A stretch of DNA of 64,000 nt from Effrenium voratum (GCA_963377175.1 CAUJNA010000569.1:1123375-1187374), one strand, 5' to 3'; counted from the stretch's first letter, positions 43,590 to 56,640 are shown. The notes: generated by a model not told the origin, from the letters alone. Numbers and translations are program-made.

Positions 43590-44060
43590 TCGCGCAACTT
43601 AGCTCTGTGCAAGATGGCTCTGCGCAGCTTGGCTCTGTGAAAGTTGGCTCTACGCAAGCTACTTTTCGCGAGTGGCTCTGCGCAACTGGTTCGTGTAAGT
43701 TGGTTCTGCACGAGTCTGCTCGGCGCAATGTGCTTTGCACGAACTGCGCCGCGCGATTTCTCACAAAAGTGGTCTGCGCAAGCTGCATTGTTCCAGGCTG
43801 CTGCGCGCAAGTTGCTATCTGCAAGCTGCTGCACGCAAGTGCTCTGTGCAAGTTGCTCTGCGCAAGTGCTCTGAGCAGGTTGCTCTGCGCAAGCGCTCTG
43901 CGCCAGTCCCTCCGTGCAAGCGCTTTGCGCATGTGCTCTGTGCAAGTTGGTCTGTGCAAGTTGCTCTGCGCAAGTGCTTTGTGCAAGTGCTCTGTGCAAG
44001 TTGCTCTGCGCAAGTTGCTCTGCGCAAGTGACTCTGCGCAAGTTGCTCTGCGCAAGTGCT
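43590..44060 (-). repeat. 14-bp GCGCAAGTTGCTCT array (module C, copy 2, inverted)
   Basis: Reverse complement of the 14.44-14.76-kb array, about 25 units. Long open frames on both strands are repeat products. Confidence 0.9.
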
Positions 44061-44310
44061 GCCGGAGCTGTGGGAATGTACTTCGCGTACTATTTTTGTA
44101 CTTAACAGTTGCGATTTTCCAGCCGGAGCTGCGGGAGTGTGCTCCGCGTACTACGTTTGTACTTAAAAGTTGCAATTTTCCAGCCGGAGCTGCGGGAGCA
44201 CGCTCCGCATACTACTGTGCCTAAAAGTTGCGATTTTCCAGCCGGAGCTGCAGGAGCACGCTCCGCGTACTACGTTTGTACTTAAAAGCTGCGATTTTCA
44301 AGCCGGAGCT
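44060..44310 (-). repeat. 60-bp family B, locus 2 (inverted)
   Basis: Four well-conserved units of TTTTCCAGCCGGAGCTGCGG, GAGCACGCTCCGCGTACTAC and GTTTGTACTTAAAAGTTGCG, reverse-complement to the family at 28.2 and 57.5 kb. Confidence 0.9.
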
Positions 44311-44400
44311 GCCGCGGACCAGGGAGAAATAGAACCCGCGACCGCGGGATTGCGAAAGCAGGCGCGCAAACCACGAGACAACTTCCAAAGGCCATTTCGC
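44310..44400 (-). other. tRNA-like/SINE-like element, inverted copy
   Basis: The minus strand carries GTTGTCTCGTGGTTTGCGCG, GCCTGC and CGGTCGCGGGTTCTATTTCT, diverged from the 14.34-kb element. The B box is damaged (GGTTCTATTTC). Confidence 0.4.
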
Positions 44401-44439
44401 GAGCAACAAAATCGCACGGCGCCACAGCGAGAGCGCTTC

Positions 44440-44760
44440 GACACGCACGATCTCCGCAGAGGGTCGCGCGGGCACCGCAAAAAGCGCAAAAAACCTCGAG
44501 TGTTTGCACCTCGACCACGCCGATCTCCGAAGAGGGTCGCGCGGGCACCGCAAAAAAAGCACAAAAAACTTGAGTTTTTGTACCTCGACCACGCCGATCT
44601 CCGCAGAGGGTCGCGCGGGCACCGCAAAAAACGCCAAAAAACCCTCGTTTTTGCACCTCGATCTCCGCAGAGGGTCGCGCGGGCATATCAAAAAACGCAA
44701 TTAAACCTCGAGTTTTTGCACCTCGACCACGCCGATCTCCGCAGAGGGTCGCATTCCCGA
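44440..44760 (-). repeat. About 73-bp array (module A, copy 2, inverted)
   Basis: Four to five units of CTCGACCACGCCGATCTCCG then CAGAGGGTCGCGCGGGCACC and GCAAAAAACGC, reverse-complement to 13.78-14.33 kb. Confidence 0.9.
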
Positions 44761-44889
44761 TCGTCGGCAGCACGCCCACCCCCCGCCTTAAAAGAGATTC
44801 TTAATACCGAGCTCTGAATCTTTCTTTCCCGCGCGCTAAGTACTTAACCTAGCTTACTTAACCGAGCTTACACAGCTGCTACCGCCGAG

Positions 44890-45230
44890 CCCCTACACCT
44901 AGCTTAGCTTAGCTCTATGCACCTAGCTCTATGCACTTCGCTCTTTGCACTTGGCTCTGTGCACTTAGCTCTGTGCACTTCGCTCTGGGCACTTGGCTCT
45001 ACGCGCTTGGCTCTTTGCACTTGGCTCTGCGCAAGTAACTCTATGCTGGTGACTCCATGCTGGTGACTCTGTGCAAGTATCTCCATGCTGGTGACTCTGT
45101 GCAAGTATCTCCATTCTGGTAACTCTGTGCAAGCTACTCTGCGCAAGTTGACCAAGAGCTCCTGATATCTCCATGCTGGTGACTCTGTGCAAGCTACTCT
45201 GCGCAAGTTGACCAAGAGCTCCGCACGGAA
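44890..45230. repeat. CTCTGTGCACTTGG and TCCATGCTGGTGACTCTG repeats
   Basis: 14-bp CTCTGTGCACTTRG units pass into about 32-bp units with GTGCAAGTATCTCCATGCTG. A 60-bp block ending CAAGTTGACCAAGAGCTCC is duplicated at 45129 and 45190. Confidence 0.85.
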
Positions 45231-45479
45231 GAACCCTTCGCAATGCTTTCGGGAAAAGGAAGAAAGAAAGAAACGAAAAAACAGAAACACAAATACACAA
45301 AAATAAACAAACACCAGAAGAAAACAAGAAAGAAGAACTGAATCAACTAAGAAAAGTAGAAAGGAGGCAACACAGAAACAACAAGACACGAAGCAACTAG
45401 CCAGCGAACGAACGACTAGCTGAACAAATCATGAACTAAATGGAAAGCAGACCAACGAACAAACAAACAAACGAGTTAT

Positions 45480-47400
45480 TTAATAAAACAAAGGAATGAA
45501 TCGAATAAATGGCATGGGGGGAATGAATGAATTAAAGGATGAATAAACAACTGACTGACCAACCATCTGACTGACTGACTGAATGAATGAATGAACGAAT
45601 GAATGAAATGAATGAAGGACATGAATACATACTTAATGCATACATGGAAGGAAGGAAGAAACAAATAAATGAATGAATGAAATGAAATGAAATGAAATGA
45701 AATGAAATGAAATGAAATGAAATGAAATGAAATGAAATGAAAGAAAGAAAGAAAGAAAGAAAGAAATAATGAATGAATGAATGAATGAATGAATGAATGA
45801 ATGAATGAATGAATGAATGAATGAATGAATGAATGAATGAATGAATGAATGAATGAATGAATGAATGTGTGAATGAATGAATGAATGAATGAATGAATGA
45901 ATGAATGAATGAATGAATGAATGAATGTATGAATGAATGTATGAATGTATGAATGTATGAATGTATGAATGTATGAATGATTGAATGTATGTATGTATGA
46001 ATGAATGAATGAATGAATGAATGTGTGAATGAGTGAATGAATGAATCGATGAATGAATGAATGAATGAAATGACTGAAATGAATGAATGAATGAATGAAT
46101 GAATGAATGAATGAATGAATGAATGAATGAATGAATGAATGAGTGAATGAATAAAATGAAATGAAATGACATGACATGAAATGAATGAATGAATGAATGA
46201 ATGAATGAATGAATGAATGAATGAATGAATGAATGAATGAATGAATGGATGGATGGATGTATGAATGTATGAATGTATGAATGTATGAATGTATGAATGT
46301 ATGAATGTATGAATGTATGAATGTATGAATGTATGAATGAATGAATGAATCAATGAATGAATGAATGAATGAATGAATGAATTAATGAATGAATGTATGA
46401 ATGAGTGAATGCATGAATGAATGAATGAACTAATGACTGAATGAATGAATGAATGAATGAATGAATGAATGTATGAATGAAAGAACGAACTAATGACTGA
46501 ATGACTGACTGACTGACTGACTGACTGACTGACTGACTGAATGAATGAATGAATGAATGAACTAATGAATGAATGAGTGAATGAGTGAATAATGAATGAA
46601 TGAATGAATGAATGAATGAATGAATGAATGGATGAATGAATGCATGAATGAATGAATGACCTAATGACTGACTGACTGACTGAATGAATGAATGAATGAA
46701 TGAATGTATGAATGTTTGGATGTATGAATGTGTGTACGAATGTATGAATGTATGAATGTATGAATGTGTGAATGTATGAATGTATGAATGTATGAATGTA
46801 TGAATGTATGAATGTATGAATGTATGAATGAACTAATGACTGAATGAATGAATGAATGAATGAATGAATGAATGAGTGAATGAATGAATGAGTGAATGAA
46901 TGAAATGAAATGAAATGAAATGAAATGAAATGAAATGACATGACATGAAATGAAATGAAATGAATGAATGAATGAATGAATGAGTGGATGAATGAATGAA
47001 TGAATGAATGTATGTATGAATGTTTGGATGTATGAATGTATGAATGTATGAATGAATGAATGTAAGAATGTATAAATGTATGAATGAATGTGTGAATGTG
47101 TGAATGTGTGTATGAATGTATGAATGTATGAATGTGTGAATTAATTAATTAATTAATTAATAAATGAATGAATTAATGAATGAATGAATGAATGAATGAA
47201 TGAATGAATGAACTGAATGAATGAATAAGTGAATGAATGAGTGAGTGAATGAATGAGTGAGTGAATGAACGCACGAATGAATGAACGAATGAACAAACGA
47301 ACAAACGAATGATTGAACAAATAAACCAATGAGTGAATGAAGGAAGGAAGGAATGCATGGTTGAATGCATGAATGCATGGATGTGAATGTCTAAATGAAC
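45480..47400. repeat. TGAA satellite, about 1.9 kb
   Basis: GAATGAATGAAT with blocks of TGAAA, GTATGAAT and TGACTGAC variants. Very long His/Ser/Phe/Ile open frames on the minus strand are satellite translations. Confidence 0.98.
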
Positions 47401-47567
47401 CTGTAAGATCTGCGGCAGTGGCCGAATACATGAACGAACACGCAGGTTCAGCGAGCATAGTTTTTCTGTGTGAAAGCTGGTGTCTCTGTGTTCGCTTTAG
47501 TGTCATACCAATATTCCCAGCCAGTGCAAACCCCCTCGGGCGCATCTTTCTGTCAAATGTCGCCTTC

Positions 47568-47790
47568 TTAGACAAAGTTTGCATGGCTCATTCGCGCAGC
47601 CACATGGACCCCCCCAAACAAAATCGCAAACCGCCACCTGCCTCCCTTGACAAAGCTTGGTGGCTTCTCGCTTCCAAGCTGCAGCTGCGAGGCAGCGCGC
47701 CATTGGCTGCCTTTGGCACAGGCCTCCAGCGCTGAGTTCCGCACCACCCCGTCGCGGGGGCAAACGGCTGCCAGTGCACAGGCCTGCGGG
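47568..47790 (-). pseudogene. PPR repeat relic
   Basis: The minus strand reads VVRNSALEACAKGSQWRAAS then QLQLGSEKPPSF, and stops at 47568. RNxxLxACAKGxQWxxAxxL is a canonical pentatricopeptide repeat. Upstream sequence is in other frames (DKSVVDDMVAARSD, perhaps a frameshifted preceding repeat). Confidence 0.5.
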
Positions 47791-48399
47791 CTGCTTCAGG
47801 CTTCGTGGATTCCAAGGTCACTGCGCGCTGCCACCATGTCATCAACCACAGATTTGTCGCGCAGGACCAGGGCGGCCTGCCTGCAGCCAAAGTCCTGCCA
47901 ACCCACATGTGTGGATCACGGCGCTGTAGCTAAAGCCGTCCGCCACCAGGCTGTTTGCCTGTCAAATCAGAACCGTCGTGGCCTGCTTATACAAAAACGT
48001 GGAAACACAAAACACCCAGAAACCCACACATGCCAATGCGCAGATATGCAAACACCACACGCGTAAGCTAACCAAGATTGCAAGAATTCGAAGCTTGCGC
48101 GTCTCAGCATCCCCGTTTGATCCACCAGTTGGCGCTCTGGCAAGCATAAAGCCAAACACGCACAAAACCAACACAAACACGCAGCAACACAAGCACGCGC
48201 ACATTGAAACAACGAACATCAAGCGCAAAAACTGACAAGCAACAAAGTCAACGAAAACACACGCAAACACTCAAGCCATGAAGCCAGCGAGCAACCACGG
48301 GTAGGTGACTGGCTGCCTGCTTGGGTTTGTGGGTGCGTCTGGGGTGGCAGGTGGTCGGTGTGTGCATGTCAGTGGGCGCATGTGGGTTCGTGAGGATGT

Positions 48400-48600
48400 T
48401 TTGTGGGCGTGCGCGCGCGCGTGCGCGCGCATGGGTCTGGGCGCGCGTGTGTGCCTGTGCGTGTGCGTGTCCGTGTCCGTGTCCGTGTCCGTGTGTGTGT
48501 GTGTGTGTCTGAGTGTGTGTGTGTGTCTGCGTGTCTGCGCGCGTGTGCGTGGGCATGCGGGCGTGCGCGTGTGTGTGCGAGTGTGTGTGTGTGTGTGCCG
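48400..48600. repeat. GT/GCGT/CCGTGT simple repeats
   Basis: Mixed GT-rich tracts with a short TCCGTG run. Confidence 0.9.
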
Positions 48601-48713
48601 CGCAGTGCGGTGCCGCGCGGTGAAGTGATTGGTGCCTCTGAAACAAAGTTGTGAACGCAGTCACTCAGTCATTAATTCATTCAGTCACGCGTTCCCTCTT
48701 TCATGTCCTGTAT

Positions 48714-48835
48714 ATATATATATATATCAACTTTAAAGCCGTTCCTGAATGATTCATTCGTGCGTGCGTTGTTGATTCATCCATCCATCCATCCATCCAT
48801 CCATCCATCCATCCATCCATCCATCCATCCATCCA
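48714..48835. repeat. (TA)n and (CATC)n tracts
   Basis: TATATATA at 48714-48727 and CATCCATC at 48777-48834. Confidence 0.95.
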
Positions 48836-48929
48836 CTGCCGCAGGTCACACTCATCCCAACTGCACGTGCGAGAGCGAGGCCCAGATTCGGCGCTGATGC
48901 GGGTGGCATATTGATGCCCGACGTGCCGC

Positions 48930-49920
<991 letters not shown>

Positions 49921-50039
49921 GCGTGCGTGTGTGTGTGTGTACGTGCGCTAGCACGTGTGTGTCTGCGCGCCTGCTTTTGACTTGCAGCCTGGTGCGTCAG
50001 GGTGTTGGGGTTATTCTGCGCCTGTGTGATTGAGACGCA

Positions 50040-50165
50040 GTTGGTCTGCTTTGGCTGGCTCACTGGCTGACTGACTGGCTGGCTGGTGGTTGGTTGGTTG
50101 GTTGGTGGGTTGGTTGGTTCGTTGGCGTGTTGGTTGGTTGGTTCGTTGGCTTCGCTTGTTGTTGG
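50040..50165. repeat. GGTTGGTT / TGGCTGGC repeats
   Basis: GGCTGACTGACTGGCTGGCT passing into GGTTGGTTGG with TTGGC variants. Confidence 0.85.
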
Positions 50166-50339
50166 CTTGTTTGTTTTTGGTTGTGTTTTGATTGTTTGTG
50201 TATTTCTTGCGCGTGTCTTCCCCCGCCACACGCTCACGCATCTGTTCTCCTGTCTTCAATAGCAACCGCGACCCACTGCGGGTTTGAGTTTGCTTGTCCG
50301 GCATCGTAGCAGGTTCGGAGGCTAGACGACCCAAACCCC

Positions 50340-51190
50340 ACCTGGCACGCATTTAATGCATCGAGGTAGTTTAAGATGCATCGAGTTGGCCTAAAATGCA
50401 ACTAGTCGCATTTTGGTGCACCGAAATTGCAACTAGTCACATTCATCAGTAGTCACGTTCTTGCCACAACCACAGCAGGTGCAATGATCAGAGCCGCAGT
50501 GTTCTGCGGGACACGCGCGCGCATGTCATGTCACATGTGTTCATGCCTGGCATTACAAGGTGTGTGCAGGGCGCTGCTTAATGAGAAGAACACATGACAC
50601 AATGATGTTTTATGTTGTGTTTTTGGAAAGATCCGGCCCGGGTGAAACAAGCCTCTTTTGCGCAGGATCACCTTTAGATAAAGCATCAAACAGTCCATGT
50701 GAACCACAAACAGTCCAGAACCCTAATGCCTGATTAGGGTTGAGTCATGAGCGCGAGCGAACTCGACATCTGGTGGTTGCGAGCAACTATATATACATAA
50801 ATATATACATATATATCTATGTCCCCTGGCAACACACATGTGTGAATACATGTTCGTACATGTTTATACACATATCTAACTATATAATGGCATATAGAGA
50901 TATGCAATAAGTTTATAACTAGAAACATAGATTAACATATACGTATACAACTGGCAACATATCCAAATATATATAGTTGAACAGATTTACGTGCATGTAC
51001 AAATATATACCTATGCACTTAACTACTGTAACTACATACATGTGTGTCTACATGTACCTTTACAAAGGCACACGTATATAAGCATCTGCTCTATATTCTG
51101 TACATGTATAAATGTACACACGCATCAACCTATGAATGCACAACTAAATATAAACAACTACATGCGTAAACGGCAGACTGTGTGCCGGAT
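50340..51190. other. AT-rich, gene-free stretch with ATATAC tracts
   Basis: A GCATCGAG / GCAACTAGTCRCATT repeat at 50348-50460 and TATATACATA tracts at 50790-51130. No coding signal. Confidence 0.6.
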
Positions 51191-51202
51191 TGACTTTACA
51201 AG

Positions 51203-51480
51203 ACGACCGCCCCCTCGTGGGTGGCCTGGATGAGCTTCTCTTGTGATAGCTCCACCGTGCCATCGGCCAGCTTCTTCCTTGGCGCCGTGCTCCAAAGTGC
51301 CGTTCTTCCTGGAGTCAGCCTATGCTCCGAAGTCGAACATCGCCTCCAACTTGTCCAGGATTTTGTCCTCGATGCCCGCTTCCCAGCGTCTGCTCGTAGT
51401 AGTACATGAAGAGAGCCCGGTCCAGGGCGCTCTGCACAAAGCCCAACCGCCGCAGCGTATCCCTCAACTGGCCAAAACAA
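51203..51480 (-). pseudogene. Ty1/copia reverse transcriptase relic
   Basis: The minus strand reads LRDTLRRLGFVQSALDRALF then MYYYEQ. It then shifts frame to GIEDKILDKLEAMFDFGA, and shifts again to RKKLADGTVELSQEKLIQAT. These are consecutive blocks of a copia-type reverse transcriptase (the L-x-x-LGF-x-x-S-x-x-D-x-x-LF strand, the FD-x-G block, and the IxLSQ-x-K block). The catalytic YVDD region between the first two blocks is missing and three frames are used, so the copy is dead. It lies at the end of the degenerate array, and the two may have spread together. Confidence 0.6.
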
Positions 51481-51539
51481 GCGTGGGGAATTGGCTAGTG
51501 CGCAAATCAGCCCTCTGCTTGGGCTTCCCCCTGCCTGGA

Positions 51540-53940
51540 AAAATCTCGTACTTACCTGGCTGCAGCTTGTGTGGCTCCCACAAACAAAGCAAAGTAGATG
51601 GCAGAATTCAACACGTGGGCTTGCCAAGCAGCCCAGGCTTCGATCTCGGCTTCGACTTCTTGAAAGGCTGTGCTTCCATAACTCCTGCAAGGCTGCCTTG
51701 CCAAATCAGCCTTTGCTTGCCTGGTTAGGCTTCCCCCTGCCTGGAAACTTCTCGTAATTAGACTTCCCCGCTGCCCGGGCGGCTGCCTTGTGGAGACACT
51801 GCCCTCCGAAGCAAAGTAGATGGCACAATTCCACGCGTGGGCTTGCCAAGCAGCCCAGGCTTCGATCTCGGCTTGGACTTCCTCGAAGGCTGTACGCTCC
51901 TGCAAGGCTGCCTTGCCAAACCAGCCCTCTGCTTGCCTGGTTGGGCTTGGAAAAATATCGTACTTGCCTGGCTGCAGCTTGTGTGGCTGGGACTTCCCCG
52001 CTGCCCGGGGGGCTGCCTTGTGGAGGCCCTCCCACAAACGAAGCAAAGTAGATGGCACAATTCCATGCGTGGGCTTGCCAAGCAGCCCAGGCTCTGGAAA
52101 CATCTCGTACTTACCTGGCTGCAACTTGTGTGGCTTGACTTCCCCGCTGCCCGTGGAGCGCATGGGCTTGCGAAGCAGCCCAGGCTTTAATCTCGGCTGT
52201 GCGGCTAAGCCCTCTGCTTGCCTGGTTGGGCTTCCCGTACTTACCTGGCTGCAACTTGTGTGGTTGGACCTTGTGGAGGCACTGCCCCTCCCACAAGCCA
52301 AGCAAACTCAAAGGCTGTACTTCCATAACTCCCTGCAAAGCTGCCTCCCTCTGCTTGCCTGGTTGGAATTTCCTTTTGGGTGGAAAATCTCGCACTTACC
52401 TGGCTGCAACTTGTGTGGTTGGACTTCCCCGCTGCCTGAACGCTGTGTTCAAAGTAGATGGCACAATTCCATGCGTGGATGCAAGGCTGCCTTGCCAAAT
52501 CAGCCTGCTGGGCTTCCCCCTCCTGGAAAAATCTCGTACTTCGCAACGTATGGTTCCACAATGGGGCCCCACAAACAAAGCAAAGTAGCTGGCACAATTC
52601 CATGAGGTTTGTGAAGCGCTGTGCTTCATATCTCCCTGCAAGGCTGCCTTGCCAAAGCAGCCCTCTGCTTGCTTGGTTGGGCTCCCCTGCCTGGAAAAAT
52701 ATTGTACTTACAGAGGGCTGCCTTGTGCCCCTGCCGCAATAGCGCAATTCCACGCAGCTTGGACTTCCTCCAAGACTGTACTTCCATAACTCCCTGCAAG
52801 GCTGCCTTGCCAAATCAGCCCTCTGCTTGCCTGGTTGGATTTCGCCCTGCCTGGAAAAATCTCGTACTTACCTGGCTAACTTGTGTGGTTGGACTTCCCC
52901 GCTACCCGGGGACCCTGCCTTGTGGAGGCACTGCCCCTCCCACAAATGAAGAATTCCACGCATGGGCTTGCGAAGCAGCCCAGGCTTCGACAGCCCAGGC
53001 TTCGATCTCGGCTTGAACTTCCCAAAGGCTGGACACTCCCTGCAAGGCTGCCTTGCCACCTCAGCTTGGTTGGACTTCCTGGACTTCCCCCTGGAAAAAT
53101 CTCGTACTTACCTGCAACTTCCCCGCCCGATGGCACAATGTCCTGCATGAGCTTGCGAAGCAGCCCAGGCTTCGATCTCGGCTTGGACTTCCTCACAGGC
53201 TGCACTTCCTGCAAGGCTGCCTTGCCAAATCAGCCCTCTGCTTGCCTGGTTGGACTTTGCCCTGCCTGGTAAATCTCGCACTTACCTGGCTGGAACTTGT
53301 GTGGCCGGACCCTGCCTTGCGGAAGCGCTGCCCATCCCACGAACGAAGAAAAGTATGGCACAATCTCATGGCAGCCACGACCTCGTCGGCCCCTCCGTCG
53401 TCACGGCTATCTCCAGGGCCGAAGCTGCCTCCGTGACTCAGCTTGCAGGGCGGTGGCGATGCTTGAGGCCGTTGCTGTGTCCTGGTCGGCAGCTGAGCAA
53501 GGCGCGGGCTTGCGAAGCAGCTCAGGCTGCGAAAGACAGATCTCGGCTTGGACTCCCTCAAAGCTCAACTCCCTGCAAGGCTGCCTTGCCACAAAATCGG
53601 ACCACTACTTGCCTGGTTGGTTCGCTGGTTGGGCTGCCTTGTGGAGGCACAAAAATAGCCCTCTCCCTACCTGGCTGGTACTTGTGGGCTGGACTTCCCC
53701 GCTGCCTGGGGCTGCCTTGTGGAGGCACTGCCCCTCCCACAAACAAACAAAGTAGATGGCACAATTCCGGGCATGCACTTGCGGCAGCACAGGCTTCGAA
53801 AGACATGGAAGGAACCCACACCAGCTGGCGGGACTTCCTCGAAGGCTGGACTTCCTCAAATCAACTCCGCTACCTGGGAGGCTGCCTGCCTTGTGAGGCG
53901 CTGCCTTGTGGAGGCACTGCCGCAAAACTCTAAATGCAAC
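51540..53940 (-). repeat. Degenerate 140-300-bp array with splice-donor-like motif
   Basis: About ten units share, on the plus strand, AAATCTCGTACTTACCTGGC, TTCCCCGCTGCCCGG, CTGCCTTGTGGAGGCACTGC, AAAGTAGATGGCACAATTCC, CGAAGCAGCCCAGGCTTCGA and CAAGGCTGCCTTGCC. The order is kept but pieces are often lost. On the minus strand most units contain CAGGTAAGTACGAGA, a near-perfect 5' splice donor. The multi-frame Ala/Gln/Ser-rich translations are not convincing as proteins. Confidence 0.85.
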
Positions 53941-53994
53941 CATTCCCATCAGCCCAAACCGCAAAGAGCGGCAGCCTTTGGCGAGTGAGCGAGC

Positions 53995-54062
53995 GAGCGA
54001 GCGAGCGAGCGAGCGAGCGAGCGAGCGAGTGAGTGAGTGAGTGAGTGAGTTTGTGAGTGAGT
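53995..54062. repeat. GAGC/GAGT tetranucleotide repeat
   Basis: GCGAGCGAGCGA passing into GTGAGTGAGTGA. Confidence 0.95.
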
Positions 54063-54269
54063 GAGCGAGCCAGTGAGCGAGCGTGAGTGGACGCACTGAA
54101 TTGTGCCATAAATTAGTCTTAGGGGGCAAAAAAATGCGCCATCTATTTTGCATCCCGTTTGACCCCCAATTATCTGGCGCCGGCGCGCGGAGTGTAAATT
54201 ATCTTCGCTGAAGAAAAGTAGATGGCACAGACCGTTTTTTTGAGCCATCTATCTGCCGGGTAGGGCACA

Positions 54270-55200
54270 TAGGGTGCCCTTTTGTCGGGTGCCCTGGCGG
54301 TCAACCCCGGCAACCGCCAGCAGTGCCGGGGGGCTTCCGGCAACGACCCCTGTCGCGAGGCGTGCCTCTCCCGCCTCGCCATCAAGAAGCCGCCCTTGCA
54401 CAGGGTGCAGACACCCCTTATGCCCGTCAGCTTCCAAAGAGCCTGTGTCGGAAACCTCCCCTGACTCCTACTCCTCTGGTATCCCTTCCTCTCCAGCTCC
54501 GACAACGCTGGCTTTGACTTGGGCCAGTCGGTCGCTCAGTCTCTGGTCTCCGGGCCCCTACGCTTGTTGGGAGCCTGGCAAGTCTGTCAGGCTTATGTGG
54601 ACCAAGTCCTCGCTGTGGTCTCTGCTTCTGCTGGCCGTTGAGCCCTTCCTGACCTAACTCTGTGAGCAGCTCACCGAGTTGTTTGTGCGCAGCAATGCGT
54701 GGCCTCGCACCCTCACAGACCAACTGCTTTCCGCATCCATGGAAGGTTTGCCAAGCGGGATGCTATCATGGCCCTGTCCTCGGAGGACGCCCTGGCCGCC
54801 TTGACCAGCTTGGCCATCCCCTTCATATTCAAGTTGAGACCAACATGGTCAAGAGCACCGACCTGACCAGTGTTTGGACTTGGCACCCTTCTTCCGTCCG
54901 GGTCTCCATGGCAACCCGGAGACGGAGGTCAACGTTACCCTGGCGTGAGTCCGCCACTGGTTGCTGCTGACATGTCTGGTGGCAGTGCTTGGGGCGGTTG
55001 AGTATGCATGCTGCCAAAGCCTTGGGGCCGGTTCCATCTGTTCGGCTCCTTCTAGTCCTTCTTGGGGTCCATCTCCGACTTCGTCGTAGTACTCCGTGCC
55101 GGACGCAAGTGTGCCATTGAGATAAGCCTGCCACCTATTGGAGGGGGCTGCGCTGGGCTGGCCGAACGGCTGTGTCAGATTACCCGTTGGTTGTTTGGAG
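54270..55200 (+). pseudogene. Multi-frame coding relic, unknown family
   Basis: In plus-strand order: GNDPCREACLSRLAIKKPPL near 54350, GFDLGQSVAQSLVSGPLRLL near 54510, RFAKRDAIMALSSEDALAAL near 54745 and KCAIEISLPPIGGGCAGLAE near 55110. Each has protein-like composition and is bounded by stops or frame changes. I cannot name a family. A decayed gene or retroelement is likely. Confidence 0.25.
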
Positions 55201-55514
55201 TAAGGCCCTAGCGAAGCTCTATGGGGCTGGCGCTGTCTTTCAAGAGCACTTTGAAACACTGGAAAAAGCCCAATGTTTGTTGCTGAAGACTGGAAAAACA
55301 AGTGGTTTGACGAGGCTGATCCAAGCTGCCTGCGCGTGCCTCTGCGCATTACAAACAAGAAGCCTGCGAGAAAAGTCGCAACAAAATTGGCGAAAAACAA
55401 GCGTGACTGAAGGCTTCAAAGCGCTGAAGCGACCTTTTTCCCTGCCGAAACACGTGCGTACCGCGCCCGCGTAAGCGGTTCTCTGCGCGCGCGCGGAGCC
55501 GCTTGCGAGGAGCA

Positions 55515-55605
55515 GCGTTGCTGCTGTTGTTCTTGCTGTTGTTGTCGCTGTTCTGTTGCTGCTGCTGCTGCCGTTGTTGTTCTTGTTCCTGTTCTTGCAA
55601 ACACT
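55515..55605. repeat. CTGTTGTTCTTG / CTGCTGCTG tract
   Basis: Short relative of the 59.8-63.2-kb trinucleotide megasatellite. Confidence 0.85.
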
Positions 55606-55887
55606 TAGGAGCGAGAGCCAGCGGATACAAAGCTTGGCGCGCTGATGCCGCGGCCAGTTGTGCACCGGCAGCTTAAATCCAGCCTCGCCGCGCTACGTCG
55701 CCGAAAGGGGCGCGTGCCTAGGCTTTACCTTTCGGCTGACGGCCCTTGCATCGTCTGCGTGTCCAGCGCCTTTGGCGCATCAGGCCATTGGAGCTTGAGT
55801 TGGGGGAAGGCTCAAAACACTGCGAGTTGCAGCAGCACGGCTGCATTGCCAGCAGCGCTTGCGTCGCCCGACTTTGCGGCGCGCACG

Positions 55888-56140
55888 TGCATGCGTGCGT
55901 GCGTGCGTGCGTGCGTGCGCGCGTGGGGGGCGGGCGGGTAGGCGTGATGGTTGGTGTGGGTGTTTCTGGGTGGGTTGGTGGGTGGGTGGGTGCAGGGGGT
56001 GGGTGTGGGTGGGCGGGTGTGGGCTGGGTGGGGGCGGGTGGCCATCCATCCACCCACACCCGCCCGTCCATTCGTCCATCTACGCAGCCATTCCATCCGG
56101 CCATCCGGCCATCCGGCCATCCATCCATCCATCCATCCCG
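55888..56140. repeat. GTGC, GGGTGGGT and CATC simple repeats
   Basis: GCGTGCGTGC at 55890-55925, GGGTGGGTG at 55965-56040, then CCATCCACC / CCGGCCATC at 56041-56138. Confidence 0.9.
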
Positions 56141-56149
56141 CGAGGCTGG

Positions 56150-56640
56150 TGCAGAAAACGAAAATTCTGGACACTTATGCTGATGCCGGAAATATGACCT
56201 GCGAAAAGAATTTGGGAGTCTCTCGGAACGCTCCATTCAGCGCAAGCTATGTGAAAGACAGCGCGAGCCTGCAAGGAGCCCAGCATCTGCATCGCTTCTT
56301 GCCAGAGAAGCGCCTTGCCCAGGCCACTCGTGACAGAGTTGTAGCTGATGAGATCAGCGGTGATATCCTCAGCTCAGCAGCCAAAAAAGCCAATGAGCAA
56401 AGAGCTAGGCGGAAACACGAGCATGAAACTTTGCCCGAACTAAGACCCCAAGGATCATGGAGCACTCCAAGAGCCTGAGGCCACCCAGCCGCCTTGCTGC
56501 AGGCAGAAACGCAGGTGTTGTGGGTCACCAGGTTGGCTTGCGCCCAGGCCCCCTGCCGCTTACCAGCGTCGCTACGGGCCGGCGCTATCGCCACAAACAA
56601 GTGACTAGACGAAGGCACTGTGTCCAAATCAGGTCGCAAC
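56150..56640 (-). pseudogene. PPR protein relic, frameshifted
   Basis: A minus frame from 56639 reads NLVTHNTCVSACSKAAGWPQ then ALGVLHD, one full PPR repeat. Further on, a different frame reads ADLISYNSVTSGLGKALLWQ then EAMQMLGSL near 56275-56365, the next repeat. The spacing suits neighbouring repeats with one or more frameshifts between them. Downstream it continues as AVFHIACAEWSVPRDSQILF and dissolves into CCATCC repeats. Confidence 0.6.

Noticed and set aside
45476..46941. Minus frame of 469 codons rich in His/Ser/Phe/Ile
   Set aside because: Entirely the TGAA satellite; open only because the repeat lacks stops in that frame.
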